Assembly: GCA_004524445.1 (NCBI GenBank)
Contig: SDNP01000002.1
Location: 1 to 64,000, forward strand
Direction: 5' to 3'
Length of the DNA: 64,000 bases
From: Candidatus Thorarchaeota archaeon
GTDB taxonomy: Archaea > Asgardarchaeota > Thorarchaeia > Thorarchaeales > Thorarchaeaceae
Both the position numbers and the translations under genes were made by a program. Positions 32,915 to 41,583 of this stretch are shown piece by piece (within the stretch, counting starts at the first letter, position 1; each line of letters opens with the position of its first letter). The notes beneath the pieces were generated by a model that was not told where the DNA came from, ran no database searches, and saw nothing but the letters and a program-made list of their open reading frames with translations.

Positions 32915-34360
32915 ATGAGCAAGGTGAGAATTCGAGGTATATATTCAGAATCATTATCACAGATACTGCTACAGAATCACTATGATATTGTGCAGCCTAC
33001 ACCCTCAGTTGCAAGAAGATTTGGACTCCCAGTACGTACAGATATTCCAGATATTGATATTTGGGATCGCAGCGATTTACAGGGAATCGTTGCAATTGCT
33101 TACGAAGAAACGCTTATGAAACTCACTGAGGTGCTTCGTAGAAGGCTGGGATGGGTTATTACGCGTACGCCGCGAGTGGCAAAGAGCTCAATTTACACGG
33201 GCTGTGTCTCGGGTCGCGATAATCGGACAGGGCATACAAGGATTGATTTGGGGAACATACCAGCCCTTCTTCCGGACAAAGGTCTAAGGCGCGGAGAAAA
33301 AGTTATGGTCCAAGTGAGAGCTCATGACTACGGAAGAAAGGCGCCAGTTTTATCATCTAGTATCACAATTCCGGGAAGAACTGCAGTGCTCTTACCGGAA
33401 CCGGTCGTACGATTGAGCACAAAGATAAAGGACCAAGAAACTCGTAGAAACCTCATTCAGCTCGGTAACGACCTTCGTAAACATACTGGAAAATGGGGCA
33501 TATTGTGGCGTACGGCAGCTGCACGTCTTACAGAAGAAGAGCTTGGAGAAGATGTTGAAGATCTTCTAGATGTTGCACACCGTATCTACAGAGAGTATGA
33601 TGATTCTGATGAGGTGGGACTCTTATTTGAGGGGACGAGCAACGCAGACATCGAGTTTTCAGCTGAGGCAAAAGAAGCGCTGGACAAGACACATGCCAAA
33701 CTAAGACCTACAATAACTCACCACCATTTTTACAAGAGTGCAGGATACGGTGCATTAGTTGATTTAGCCGAAATGATTGTCGAAGACCGACCTGAAGAGA
33801 GGGACTACATGACCTCAAAATTGGAGTTGGTGGTAAGTAAAGACTTGCCTCGGGTTAATGACGCCGTTAATATTGAACATGTAAAACTCGATGGCAGAAA
33901 TATCATTTTGTCAAAAGGCCGGGTTCTTGAGATAAATGCAAATTGCATTTCTATTAGAAGGCAGTTCCGGCATACTAGCAGGAAATTAAAAATGACCCGC
34001 GACTATCCTGATAACGAGGTTCCACGGGACCAGGGAGACTATGCAATCACAAAAGTCGTTCCAGGATCTATGACATTGATTACCGATTATTATTCAAAGA
34101 AAGGGACTCTAAAGGGACGGTATGTAAACATCAACACCGGCATTGAGCTCTATCCCGGTTCGGGGACATCTCCTGGAAGAATCAGGTATATTGATTTGGA
34201 GATTGATGTTATCGACCCAATGCATGGAGATGCTAGAGTTATCGACCAACATTTACTGAAACGAGCGATTCAAAGAGGTTTTATCACAGAAGAGATGGCT
34301 GAAATCGCCAGAAAAAAGGCCAAAATTGAATATCAAAAAATAATCGCCAAAAAAACATAG
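32915..34360 (+). CDS. fau-1: Probable ribonuclease FAU-1 (RNase E/G-like)
   Basis: Binds AU-rich RNA and is linked to rRNA processing. The 481-residue protein has an S1-like, RNase E/G-type N terminus (IRGIYSESLSQILLQNHYDI, then GRDNRTGHTRIDLGNIPALL). It has a middle domain around THHHFYKSAGYGALVDLAEM near residue 270, and a C-terminal DUF402 domain with DYYSKKGTLKGRYVNINTG and RYIDLEIDVIDP. ATG 32915 (MSKVRIRGIY) is preferred over 32888 because the family begins at the S1-like strand. Confidence 0.92.
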   Translation: MSKVRIRGIYSESLSQILLQNHYDIVQPTPSVARRFGLPVRTDIPDIDIWDRSDLQGIVAIAYEETLMKLTEVLRRRLGWVITRTPRVAKSSIYTGCVSGRDNRTGHTRIDLGNIPALLPDKGLRRGEKVMVQVRAHDYGRKAPVLSSSITIPGRTAVLLPEPVVRLSTKIKDQETRRNLIQLGNDLRKHTGKWGILWRTAAARLTEEELGEDVEDLLDVAHRIYREYDDSDEVGLLFEGTSNADIEFSAEAKEALDKTHAKLRPTITHHHFYKSAGYGALVDLAEMIVEDRPEERDYMTSKLELVVSKDLPRVNDAVNIEHVKLDGRNIILSKGRVLEINANCISIRRQFRHTSRKLKMTRDYPDNEVPRDQGDYAITKVVPGSMTLITDYYSKKGTLKGRYVNINTGIELYPGSGTSPGRIRYIDLEIDVIDPMHGDARVIDQHLLKRAIQRGFITEEMAEIARKKAKIEYQKIIAKKT

Positions 34361-34472
34361 AGGGTATACCAACAGCTACAGCAAACTTGGACAAATATGA
34401 GATAACATGTTGAACAATGAGCGGACTTCAGTGTGGTGCCTAAATAGTCTGCTTCTGAACTCTCGTCCAAGG

Positions 34473-34592
34473 TCATTCCATGACCTCAAGGAGTTCAACC
34501 CAGTGCCGTTTCTTCATAACCGTTTCTGGGAGGCCAACGCTCCTGTGTCCAAGATTGTCCAACTTACAATAAACGGTGCTCCCATCTGCCAT
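34473..34592 (-). CDS. Possible 39-residue protein after pcc1
   Basis: In the 244-bp gap between FAU-1 and pcc1 the minus strand has a short frame, starting MADGSTVYCKLDNLGHRSVG and ending HWVELLEVME, 12 bp after the pcc1 stop. Composition looks protein-like, but there is no ribosome-binding site, no recognised family, and its end overlaps an inverted repeat (GGTCAT-TCC-ATGACC at 34471-34485). Otherwise I see nothing in this gap. Confidence 0.25.
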   Translation of the reverse strand: MADGSTVYCKLDNLGHRSVGLPETVMKKRHWVELLEVME

Positions 34593-34604
34593 GAGGGGGA
34601 TAAT

Positions 34605-34850
34605 TTAGGTTTCCAATTCGTTGAGTGTTCTCATGGATAGGTCTATGGCACTCATAATGTCTTCAACGGTTGCCCATAGGGACCGAACTCCTTTTTCGCA
34701 TTCAACATTTATTTCTATTCTGTTTTCTCTAACTTCAGAATCTATTCCTATACCAGACGGCAGGGGTGAATTATCCGGCGATATGATACGATGGATAGTT
34801 TTAGCATGATCAGCTACGAAAACAATCTTCATGCGGGCTATTGACTTCAT
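34605..34850 (-). CDS. pcc1: KEOPS subunit Pcc1
   Basis: Dimerising subunit of KEOPS, the complex that makes t6A37 in tRNA with Kae1 and Bud32. The 81-residue protein has the Pcc1 pattern: strand RMKIVFVADHAKTIHRIISP, the PDN motif at SPDNSP, a second strand NRIEINVECEK, and helix RSLWATVEDIMSAIDLSMRT. Kae1 and Bud32 lie 2 kb upstream on the same strand. Cgi121 is not seen. Confidence 0.88.
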   Translation of the reverse strand: MKSIARMKIVFVADHAKTIHRIISPDNSPLPSGIGIDSEVRENRIEINVECEKGVRSLWATVEDIMSAIDLSMRTLNELET

Positions 34851-34857
34851 TTGTTAT

Positions 34858-36135
34858 CTATCCTGTTTCATAAAAAATCTGTTGGATTTCCCTGATGTTT
34901 TTCTCTGGTTCTGTTGACATCATAAAGGAAGTAGATGATGTTGCAATTGGGGAGAACTCTGCTTCAAAAAAGGGTTTCATTACCTCAGAGAGACTCTTCT
35001 TATGATTTGACCACGAAATACTGACGAAGTCATTCCCCGTGAGAATTAGAGATTTCGCATTGCCAAATGATGTTTCTAAAAGAATTCTACTAACGTCAGG
35101 AAGAGCCAGGGGGGACCCTATTTTGATTGGTGCAACTAATGTGTCTTCGACCCTCTCCACAGTCGTATCGGAGCTGTTCAAGTATACGATTGTTTCTTGA
35201 TGGGCGTCTAATACTTCAGTAGTGTGATTCTTGTAGACATCCTGTAATCTCTTCAGAATTCTTCCGCGGTCGCCCAATAAGACGCCTATAGCTAGTCCGA
35301 ATAACTTCCTGCTCCATACGGTTTTTAGTAGTGACTTCATCTCGGAGAGGTAACGAAGGGGACTTTGAGATTCCTCCAATAGAAACTCTAAATCGGTACC
35401 TAGAATTTGAGAGAGGGTATTAGGAGATAAACGGGTTACTAAACTCGCAGAAAGCTGCTTTCTTTCTTCAGTGGTCAATTCGTCGATGGTTCCACTTCTC
35501 TTAGCCAGCGGAATATTGGATTCTTCAAGCAACCTCTCGCATGCACTCTCCATTCCACTAAGGCCATCTAAGTAGGGATGAATACATCTACTAAGAGCAT
35601 CTACAATTGTGAGGTGATTGGTACCAGGGATTTTGAATCCCTTTTTCTTTTGAATGATGTTTTGCTCTGTTCCAGATGCTAGCAGGGAATCTACAACTGT
35701 AGATGATTCGTTTTCAACATGGGCGCCAAGAATAGAGAGGCCGAGGTCTGCTTCTGCGACCTCCATTTGCTCTAAAGCAAAACCATACACTTGAAGACCT
35801 AACGGAATGCCATCTGTTCCATGGGATGAGAAGGTGAGAGTGTTTTTGAAGTCATTTTTCCCTATGATATCAACCCCAATCAAGACATTCGTATAATTCC
35901 TGTTCTTTTCTATAATTTTGAGAAGCTGCGACCTTTGAATGATTGGATTGATGAATTTTACATGAAAGAGTTGCTTGGTTTGAAATGCAGCTCTACATAG
36001 AATTGAAGCAGAAATTATACTATGCGGCTCAAAGGATGCGAGGATTAGAATTGGCTTATCGGCTCTGAGCGGCGTCTTGACATAGTCTTTTCTGATGCTG
36101 TCAAGTAGACCATTATCTGGTGCTCGTTCGCTCAT
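34858..36135 (-). CDS. RecJ/Cdc45-like DHH-family protein, catalytic motifs lost
   Basis: The 425-residue protein lies between rps15 and pcc1, a common place for archaeal RecJ/GAN. Its fold cues match: N-terminal strand ILILASFEPHSIISASILCR, NVLIGVDIIGKNDFK, and GLQVYGFALEQMEVAEAD. The metal ligands are missing: the usual D-x-D-G is FEPHS, and the DHH motif is replaced by SSHGT. Nuclease activity is therefore unlikely. A structural Cdc45-like role with GINS and MCM, whose genes are in this window, is the favoured inference. The C-terminal half (about 260-425) is more divergent and may correspond to DHHA1. Confidence 0.65.
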   Translation of the reverse strand: MSERAPDNGLLDSIRKDYVKTPLRADKPILILASFEPHSIISASILCRAAFQTKQLFHVKFINPIIQRSQLLKIIEKNRNYTNVLIGVDIIGKNDFKNTLTFSSHGTDGIPLGLQVYGFALEQMEVAEADLGLSILGAHVENESSTVVDSLLASGTEQNIIQKKKGFKIPGTNHLTIVDALSRCIHPYLDGLSGMESACERLLEESNIPLAKRSGTIDELTTEERKQLSASLVTRLSPNTLSQILGTDLEFLLEESQSPLRYLSEMKSLLKTVWSRKLFGLAIGVLLGDRGRILKRLQDVYKNHTTEVLDAHQETIVYLNSSDTTVERVEDTLVAPIKIGSPLALPDVSRILLETSFGNAKSLILTGNDFVSISWSNHKKSLSEVMKPFFEAEFSPIATSSTSFMMSTEPEKNIREIQQIFYETG

Positions 36136-36167
36136 TTTTGAAAATGAGGAACAGTAGAATGATAAAA

Positions 36168-36623
36168 CTACCGCAAGAGAACAGCAGCCTGCTCAGGACT
36201 GTATTTCCAGTCTGCAGGTAGTACTCTCACCCTTCGATAGTATTTAGAGAGCCTGTGGACTTTGCTTTCAATAAGTTGCAGCCCACGCTTTGCGACAAAA
36301 TCTTTCCTGTTTTCTTCAAGATGCCTACGAATTCGTTGAGCTTTTGCAATCAGATTTCTAAGATCTTCTGGGACTTGTCGCTGTAAATCGTTCTCTTCAA
36401 CAATCTTGGTTATTCTCTTCCCCGTGATGACTTTGACCAGAGGAACTCCATACTGATCTCTGAGAATTGTTCCTATCATTGAGGGCGTATTTCCAGCTTT
36501 TGCAAGCTCGACAACTTTGTCCTCTACCCACTTTGCATCTTTGTCAAACCATTCGGGTACTTCGGGGGTGGAGGGTCTGTTGCTTGCTGCTTGCCCTTTT
36601 CTTCTGGTATGCATTCTCGCCAT
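36168..36623 (-). CDS. rps15: 30S ribosomal protein S15
   Basis: Archaeal S15 (S13e type) of 151 residues with the N-terminal extension ending in PEWFDKDAKWVEDKVVELAK, the GTILRDQYGVPLVKVITGKR block, and the C-terminal LIESKVHRLSKYYRR with PADWKYSPEQAAVLLR. The gene precedes the RecJ-like gene by 33 bp and probably shares its transcript. Confidence 0.97.
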   Translation of the reverse strand: MARMHTRRKGQAASNRPSTPEVPEWFDKDAKWVEDKVVELAKAGNTPSMIGTILRDQYGVPLVKVITGKRITKIVEENDLQRQVPEDLRNLIAKAQRIRRHLEENRKDFVAKRGLQLIESKVHRLSKYYRRVRVLPADWKYSPEQAAVLLR

Positions 36624-36737
36624 CAGTATTACCTCTTAATAGCAGCATTTTCCGCTGCCTGTCGAGTCGCTCTCACGGCCAGAAACTCGCGATATAAAGA
36701 TTGCCTTGTGTCCGGCGTTAGTGCAGTATTTTGGAGA

Positions 36738-37367
36738 CTAATGGTATCTTCCACGTGTTCGAATTTCTTCCATTCTAGACAGATTTGGTTCGGCAAAATC
36801 ACCCAATACTTCAGTGTAGCCTTCTATTGTTGATTGTAGCATCTCGTCTTGATGAGTCCAGTGGGTTGTTTCAAATGCTCTGCGAATGAGATGTAGGTCT
36901 ACGCCTTTCATTTCGGTGTCAGCATTAAATTCCGACAGTCCAAAATCAATCATCCAAAGGCGAGATTTCTTGTCAATTATCACGTTACTGGTGGTGGGAT
37001 CACCATGAACCAGATTTCCATCATGAAGCTTGCCAATTAGTGATCCGAATTGATTACACAAACGTCTTAGAAGGGAGGGAGAAACTTGGCCAACTGCTTC
37101 CTTTAGTTGCTTGCCCGCAATGTGGTCCAAGATTAGTGTGTAATTCTGCATATCGACTGAGTGCACGGCAGGTGTTGGAATTCCAAGACTCCGGGCGATG
37201 TTAAGGCTCTTACATTCTCTTGCCGTTCTACTGGCTCGCAAGTATGTATCCAATTCGCTCAATAGGTATGGTTTCCTTGGTCTCCTTTTTGCTACGTATG
37301 TGTGTCCCCAAATAGTAATTCTTGTAATCTCGGATTCTGCCCCCAATGCAATGATATCGTTCGTCAT
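36738..37367 (-). CDS. bud32: KEOPS kinase Bud32
   Basis: Small atypical Ser/Thr kinase/ATPase of KEOPS. From ATG 37367 (210 residues) it shows ALGAESEITRITIWGHTYVA, the lysine of VAKRRPRKPYLLSELD, the catalytic loop LVHGDPTTSNVIID near residue 140 and the DFG motif MIDFGLSEF. The usual Bud32 basic tail is reduced to RTRGRYH. The start overlaps the kae1 stop region, so the pair is co-translated. Confidence 0.95.
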   Translation of the reverse strand: MTNDIIALGAESEITRITIWGHTYVAKRRPRKPYLLSELDTYLRASRTARECKSLNIARSLGIPTPAVHSVDMQNYTLILDHIAGKQLKEAVGQVSPSLLRRLCNQFGSLIGKLHDGNLVHGDPTTSNVIIDKKSRLWMIDFGLSEFNADTEMKGVDLHLIRRAFETTHWTHQDEMLQSTIEGYTEVLGDFAEPNLSRMEEIRTRGRYH

Positions 37368-37369
37368 AA

Positions 37370-38359
37370 CTAGGTCCTCCAATTGATTTCTTGTTCATCT
37401 GTCCGCCATTTCGGAATTACAACAGATTCCTCAATCGCTGTCTGATTGCCGTGCTCATATTGAAGAATTCCAGTCCAAGCAATCATCGCCCCCTGATCCC
37501 CAGCTAGTGAGGGAGATACTCTATGATATCTACTACTGTGTCTTTTTGCTAAACCGGCCAGCATCTGTGATAAACGTTCATTTCGTGCAACGCCCCCTGT
37601 CAGAAGTAGTTCCTTCTTTCCGGTATGTGCAATAGCCCGCTCTGCTACTTCAGCAATCATCCCAAATCCAGTTTCTTGAATACTATAACACAAGTCGGGT
37701 AGTGGCGTTCCTTCATCATGCAGCCGTTGTGCTGCAGTTAGCATTCCGGAGTAACTGAAATCCATCCCTTTTACTGAGTAGGGTAATGTATGATATTCAC
37801 TGCCTTGTCTTGCCTCAATTTCAATCCGAGGGCCTGCGGGAAATGGCATGCCCACATATCGCCCGAACGTATCAAGCATGTTCCCGATAGCAATATCCAA
37901 TGTTTCTCCGAATGTCCGGTACCGCTTCCCAGCATAAGCGATAATTTGTGAATTGCCACCGGATACGTATACTGTGACTGGGTCAATGAAATTGGATTCC
38001 ATTCGACCAATCTCAATATGAGCAATACAGTGATTGACGCCTACCAATGGCACGGATAAGGTCAGTGCCAATGCCCGAGCAATTGTAGCTGTTGTTCGTA
38101 GGCAAGGACCCAAACCCGGCCCTTGTGAAAAAGCAACCAGGTCAATGTCTTCTGGGCTAATTCCGGCCTGCGTGATGGCATTGCTGATGAGTTCCGGTCC
38201 CACTTGAGCATGGTGCTGACTTGCTTCCCTTGGGTGAATTCCCCCACTGTCTGGTTGCAACATGTCCCACAGGTTGGAGTGAACTGTGCCATCATTTGTT
38301 ACTAAAGCCGCACCAAAGGAGTGAGCTGTTCCTTCAATTCCAAGACAGGTAAGTGTCAT
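37370..38359 (-). CDS. kae1: KEOPS catalytic subunit Kae1
   Basis: Transfers the threonylcarbamoyl group to A37 of ANN-decoding tRNAs. The 329-residue ASKHA-fold protein begins CLGIEGTAHSFGAALV. The iron/zinc motif is GVNHCIAHIEIGRM near residue 105; Kae1 normally has HxxxH, and here H106-x3-H110 is intact. The signature YVSGGNSQIIAYAGKRYRTF and LLLTGGVARNERLSQML complete it. It heads the kae1-bud32 operon. Confidence 0.97.
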   Translation of the reverse strand: MTLTCLGIEGTAHSFGAALVTNDGTVHSNLWDMLQPDSGGIHPREASQHHAQVGPELISNAITQAGISPEDIDLVAFSQGPGLGPCLRTTATIARALALTLSVPLVGVNHCIAHIEIGRMESNFIDPVTVYVSGGNSQIIAYAGKRYRTFGETLDIAIGNMLDTFGRYVGMPFPAGPRIEIEARQGSEYHTLPYSVKGMDFSYSGMLTAAQRLHDEGTPLPDLCYSIQETGFGMIAEVAERAIAHTGKKELLLTGGVARNERLSQMLAGLAKRHSSRYHRVSPSLAGDQGAMIAWTGILQYEHGNQTAIEESVVIPKWRTDEQEINWRT

Positions 38360-38429
38360 ATTTTATACCATCCCTCATGTAGCATTATTGTTGGCTGTGA
38401 TTCTTTCACTGGGTCTTTGTAGCAAAGGC

Positions 38430-38438
38430 TTTATAATA
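38430..38438 (+). promoter_or_regulatory. TATA box of the Lsm gene
   Basis: TTTATAATA ends 33 bp before the ATG at 38472, a canonical archaeal TATA distance for a short leader. A GAGGAT purine run just before the ATG can act as ribosome-binding site. Confidence 0.5.
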
Positions 38439-38471
38439 CACTCAACGGGGCATTTCGAAGAGGATACATAA

Positions 38472-38717
38472 ATGTCGGATGAGAAAAACCCAATAAAGGC
38501 ATTGGAGCAGCATCTTGGCAATGTCGTATCAATCAAGCTGAAGGATGAGAGAATATTCAGGGGACGCCTAACAAGATGTGATGTGTACATGAATCTGACG
38601 ATGGCTGACGCAGAGGAGCTGGACTACGACGAAGAGGGTTCAACACAAGTGAAAGCTAAGTATGGTGAGATTCTACTTAGAGGCAATAATATCCTCTGGA
38701 TTCAGATATCAGAATGA
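38472..38717 (+). CDS. Sm-like archaeal protein (Lsm)
   Basis: RNA-binding ring protein of 81 residues. Sm1 motif: NVVSIKLKDERIFRGRLTRC with VYMNLTMADAEEL; Sm2 motif: YGEILLRGNNILWIQI. These match SmAP1. The gene is short, monocistronic and convergent with the DUF460 gene, leaving one base between stops. Confidence 0.95.
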   Translation: MSDEKNPIKALEQHLGNVVSIKLKDERIFRGRLTRCDVYMNLTMADAEELDYDEEGSTQVKAKYGEILLRGNNILWIQISE

Positions 38718-38718
38718 A

Positions 38719-40737
38719 TTATCTTTCGATGTCACGTCTGTATTTTTCCACCATTTCAACAAGCTGATCTTCACTTCTTTGTCTCGCCTTTTCTCTAGCT
38801 TCCATCATGAATTTCCTCATTTGCTTCTCGAATTTCTTCTGATTTATGAATGCAAATTCATCAATACGCTGAAGTTCGACTTCTGTTGCCTCTATCACGG
38901 GAATGGTTGCATCAACTAATTCATTCACTGCGAGATGTGATAATGGAGTGTCTGTTACTACGGCAGCCACTCCTCTATCGATTAACATTGAGGCAGTTTG
39001 AGGACCGCCTCCCGATGCGTCTTCGAATAGAATGATGTCGTTCGATTTTATGCCAACATTATTCTCATATTCTAGAATACATTCCTTAGTGAAGTGTGGA
39101 ATGGTTTTAATGGCGAGCATATCCCCTCGCATCTCAAGCCTTTTTACGCCAATCAAGCGGTCTAATCGTTCTTCTAGCGATTTGATGGTTCGTCTTAGTT
39201 TCCGGTTATCCCGTCTAATATGTTTTATAGCAGACTCTTTCCTCGCAAGTTCTCTATCCCTCTTAACACGCCAATAATTGTCTTGATTCACTATTTCCAA
39301 GCTGTGTTCCAATTCAGTTTGCCTGAATTTGTGATATTCGACCAGTCGATTCAAATCGTCGATTTTCTCCTCCAGAACATCCTTTTCATGTTCTAATGAT
39401 TCTATTATAGTTCTTAGCCGGTCCAGTTGTTCGCGTGTCACGGGTTCTTCTTTGGGCATTTCTGCTGGAGGGGGTTCGACAACTTTCGCTTCCTTGCGAG
39501 TAAGACTGGCTATTGCTTCACTCATAGGCATTCCTTTGATCACTAGAGCTTTCAGATGATTCCTATTGAGAGGAAGGCTTTCTTCACGTACTCGTTTGTC
39601 GATTTGATCTAGTTTGGGTTGTTGGTTACGCAATGCGTATACAGCGGCTGTCAATGCATCCCTTTCGTGAGCATTTCGAATCTTATAGTCGTCTGAGTAT
39701 TCACGTGCAATTTCGTTCTTTTCTGCAACGGGAATCTCCTTGCTGGGAGTGAATACCTCAGCCTTGATTGAACTGGCAAGCTTATCAACAAAATGAGGGG
39801 TATTCGGAACGTCTGACGCCACCAAAACTGGCATTCCTTGCCGATAGACTCTCCTGATTATTTCTGCCCGCGTAAGGCCCTTCTTGCTAACGAGTTTGTG
39901 AATCTTTCCAGTGAGTGTCAAGAGACAAATGGCTGCAGTGGTACCAGGGTCAACCCCTAAGACAAAGTATTTGGGAGTGAAATCTTTCGGGACGGGTTGA
40001 GGTTCTAGAGGGATGAACTCGGTTCTCTTACGGACCGGACTTATTTGTACATTAAAGTCGCCCCCACGCTTGGAGCTGACAAGCTTACGGATGACTGGTA
40101 TGGGTGAATAGGCGATAATTCTAGCACTAGAGTATCCAAAATCTGATTCGCGTATATCACGTTCGTATTCGATTTCTTCTTCTTTTAGTCTGCTCTGAAT
40201 TTCTCGTGTCATTTGCTGGATACGAGAATGCATTCTTCTGCGATATCTATTGGTACTCTGCCCCCCTCTACCAACTTTTCTACCACGGGTGATTTTGATT
40301 TCTGTTTCTCCGCTAAAACATTCTAATCTATGTCCTACACCCAATGAAGTCAATTCAGCGGCAATTCTTGCAGATTCTAGTGGACTAGGTTTTCCCCGTA
40401 CATCTATGTGGTGATTTTTCGCCAAACGTTTTAGGGAAACCTGGTGAGGAGGAGCTCCAGTTACTTGAACAATTCTGGTTTCTGACGGGAGGCGCTTAAC
40501 GAATTGATAAAGCGACTTGCTGTCAGGTACGATTTCAAAGATGTTATCTGTGCTGACCCAGGTGGGCTCTATTTCCCGAATCAAACGTATTAGGGAAGAA
40601 CGGCTTATCTGAGGGTATTCATTCAAAACAGCTCCATCTCGAAATACAACACATGCAAATTGAGCCATAGACTTGGACCTTGGGCTTCGGGAGGGGAGGA
40701 TATCGAAACCAACGATAAGGTCGCCGTTTTTATCCAT
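38719..40737 (-). CDS. DUF460 family protein, RNase H-like with coiled coil
   Basis: A 672-residue protein of archaeal COG2433. The first 260 residues include GAPPHQVSLKRLAKNHHIDV and a basic segment rich in Arg. The central RNase H-like fold (about 265-390) begins KYFVLGVDPGTTAAICLLTL and has IRNAHERDALTAAVYALRNQ, giving plausible acidic catalytic positions (DPG, Asp of ERDAL). A long coiled coil at about 440-540 follows, then a C-terminal domain with ILFEDASGGGPQTASMLID. Probably a nucleic-acid enzyme or Holliday-type binder; function unproven. Confidence 0.87.
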   Translation of the reverse strand: MDKNGDLIVGFDILPSRSPRSKSMAQFACVVFRDGAVLNEYPQISRSSLIRLIREIEPTWVSTDNIFEIVPDSKSLYQFVKRLPSETRIVQVTGAPPHQVSLKRLAKNHHIDVRGKPSPLESARIAAELTSLGVGHRLECFSGETEIKITRGRKVGRGGQSTNRYRRRMHSRIQQMTREIQSRLKEEEIEYERDIRESDFGYSSARIIAYSPIPVIRKLVSSKRGGDFNVQISPVRKRTEFIPLEPQPVPKDFTPKYFVLGVDPGTTAAICLLTLTGKIHKLVSKKGLTRAEIIRRVYRQGMPVLVASDVPNTPHFVDKLASSIKAEVFTPSKEIPVAEKNEIAREYSDDYKIRNAHERDALTAAVYALRNQQPKLDQIDKRVREESLPLNRNHLKALVIKGMPMSEAIASLTRKEAKVVEPPPAEMPKEEPVTREQLDRLRTIIESLEHEKDVLEEKIDDLNRLVEYHKFRQTELEHSLEIVNQDNYWRVKRDRELARKESAIKHIRRDNRKLRRTIKSLEERLDRLIGVKRLEMRGDMLAIKTIPHFTKECILEYENNVGIKSNDIILFEDASGGGPQTASMLIDRGVAAVVTDTPLSHLAVNELVDATIPVIEATEVELQRIDEFAFINQKKFEKQMRKFMMEAREKARQRSEDQLVEMVEKYRRDIER

Positions 40738-40927
40738 TTGTTTGCCACTCGTTACCGAGTTTTTTGGTAAGGCTATAAGGATTCACATGTAGAATTAGAG
40801 AAATTTATGCATTCGAACAACACAGAACGTACAGTTTTGTCAAAGATTTCTTTATTTGTAGAGAGATTGGGCCATTGTAAGATAAAGAGTGTTGACTCAG
40901 AGCAACCACATAGTGGAACGACCATAT
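40738..40927. other. 190-bp gap with hairpin beside the DUF460 start
   Basis: ACTCG (40747-40751) and CGAGT (40756-40760) form a hairpin with loop TTAC, followed on the plus strand by TTTTTT. It looks like an intrinsic terminator in plus orientation, but no plus gene precedes it. On the minus strand it sits about 10 nt before the DUF460 start codon and could mask it. No frame or RNA gene is apparent in the rest of the gap. Confidence 0.3.
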
Positions 40928-41518
40928 TTAGCTGGACACTAGATAAGCATGCCATCTCTTGATTCTGCGCAATATGTTTTCACGTTCATCAGGATTGATT
41001 GGTTTTGTGCCTCTAGCTCGTAGAAATTTCAAAACTATGTCCATATCTTGAGATACTTTATTATTCGGTTTTTGAGGGGTGATCAACTCATCCTTGGCAG
41101 ATTGTACATATTCTGCCACCACTTCTGCTGGGCTATTTGCATTTTCCACCTCAAAAGCTATTGGATCCAGTACTCTCGATACACGAGCTTCATTCAGATT
41201 GGTTTCTCCGACTGCCTTCTCGGATTCTGATTCCACCGACTCAGAAAATGATGATTCGGTTTTTGCATGGTCGGAAGACGGTTGTTTTGATTCACTAGCG
41301 GCTGGCTTAGTGACGGGGTCGTATGGTTGAGCAGTCCCTTTTTTGGCTTTCACTTCGGAAAAAATAGCCGAATTTTCTTCGTCGGATAGAGGAATGCCTC
41401 CCAAATGGGATCGAAGCTCGTTCATGATATCATAAAGCTCAACTAGATTCGACTGCATGGCATCTATCAGCCTGTTTACCTTCTTCCGCGTTTCATCTGA
41501 CAGCGAAAACATCTCCAC
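40928..41518 (-). CDS. Uncharacterised protein with disordered middle
   Basis: 196 residues, no family recognised. An N-terminal amphipathic helix (RKKVNRLIDAMQSNLVELYD) is followed by an acidic, Ser/Glu-rich, probably disordered section (about 55-135). A basic helical C terminus comes last, with MDIVLKFLRARGTKPINPDE and ENILRRIKRWHAYLVSS. It follows herA on the same strand after 65 bp, so it might belong to the pyrG-nurA-herA operon. ATG 41512 is an alternative start. Confidence 0.7.
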   Translation of the reverse strand: MEMFSLSDETRKKVNRLIDAMQSNLVELYDIMNELRSHLGGIPLSDEENSAIFSEVKAKKGTAQPYDPVTKPAASESKQPSSDHAKTESSFSESVESESEKAVGETNLNEARVSRVLDPIAFEVENANSPAEVVAEYVQSAKDELITPQKPNNKVSQDMDIVLKFLRARGTKPINPDERENILRRIKRWHAYLVSS

Positions 41519-41583
41519 GATTTATTGGTATGCAGATAAGGAAGATTTGCATATCAGAATTATGTAGTGGTACATGATTATTA

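Noticed and set aside
34471-34485. GGTCAT-TCC-ATGACC inverted repeat as a terminator for pcc1
   Set aside because: The stem is short, the loop is 3 nt and no T-run follows on the minus strand.
34407-34640. 77-codon plus-strand frame in the FAU-1/pcc1 gap
   Set aside because: It overlaps the 3' end of pcc1 on the other strand, shows no domain pattern and has no start signal.
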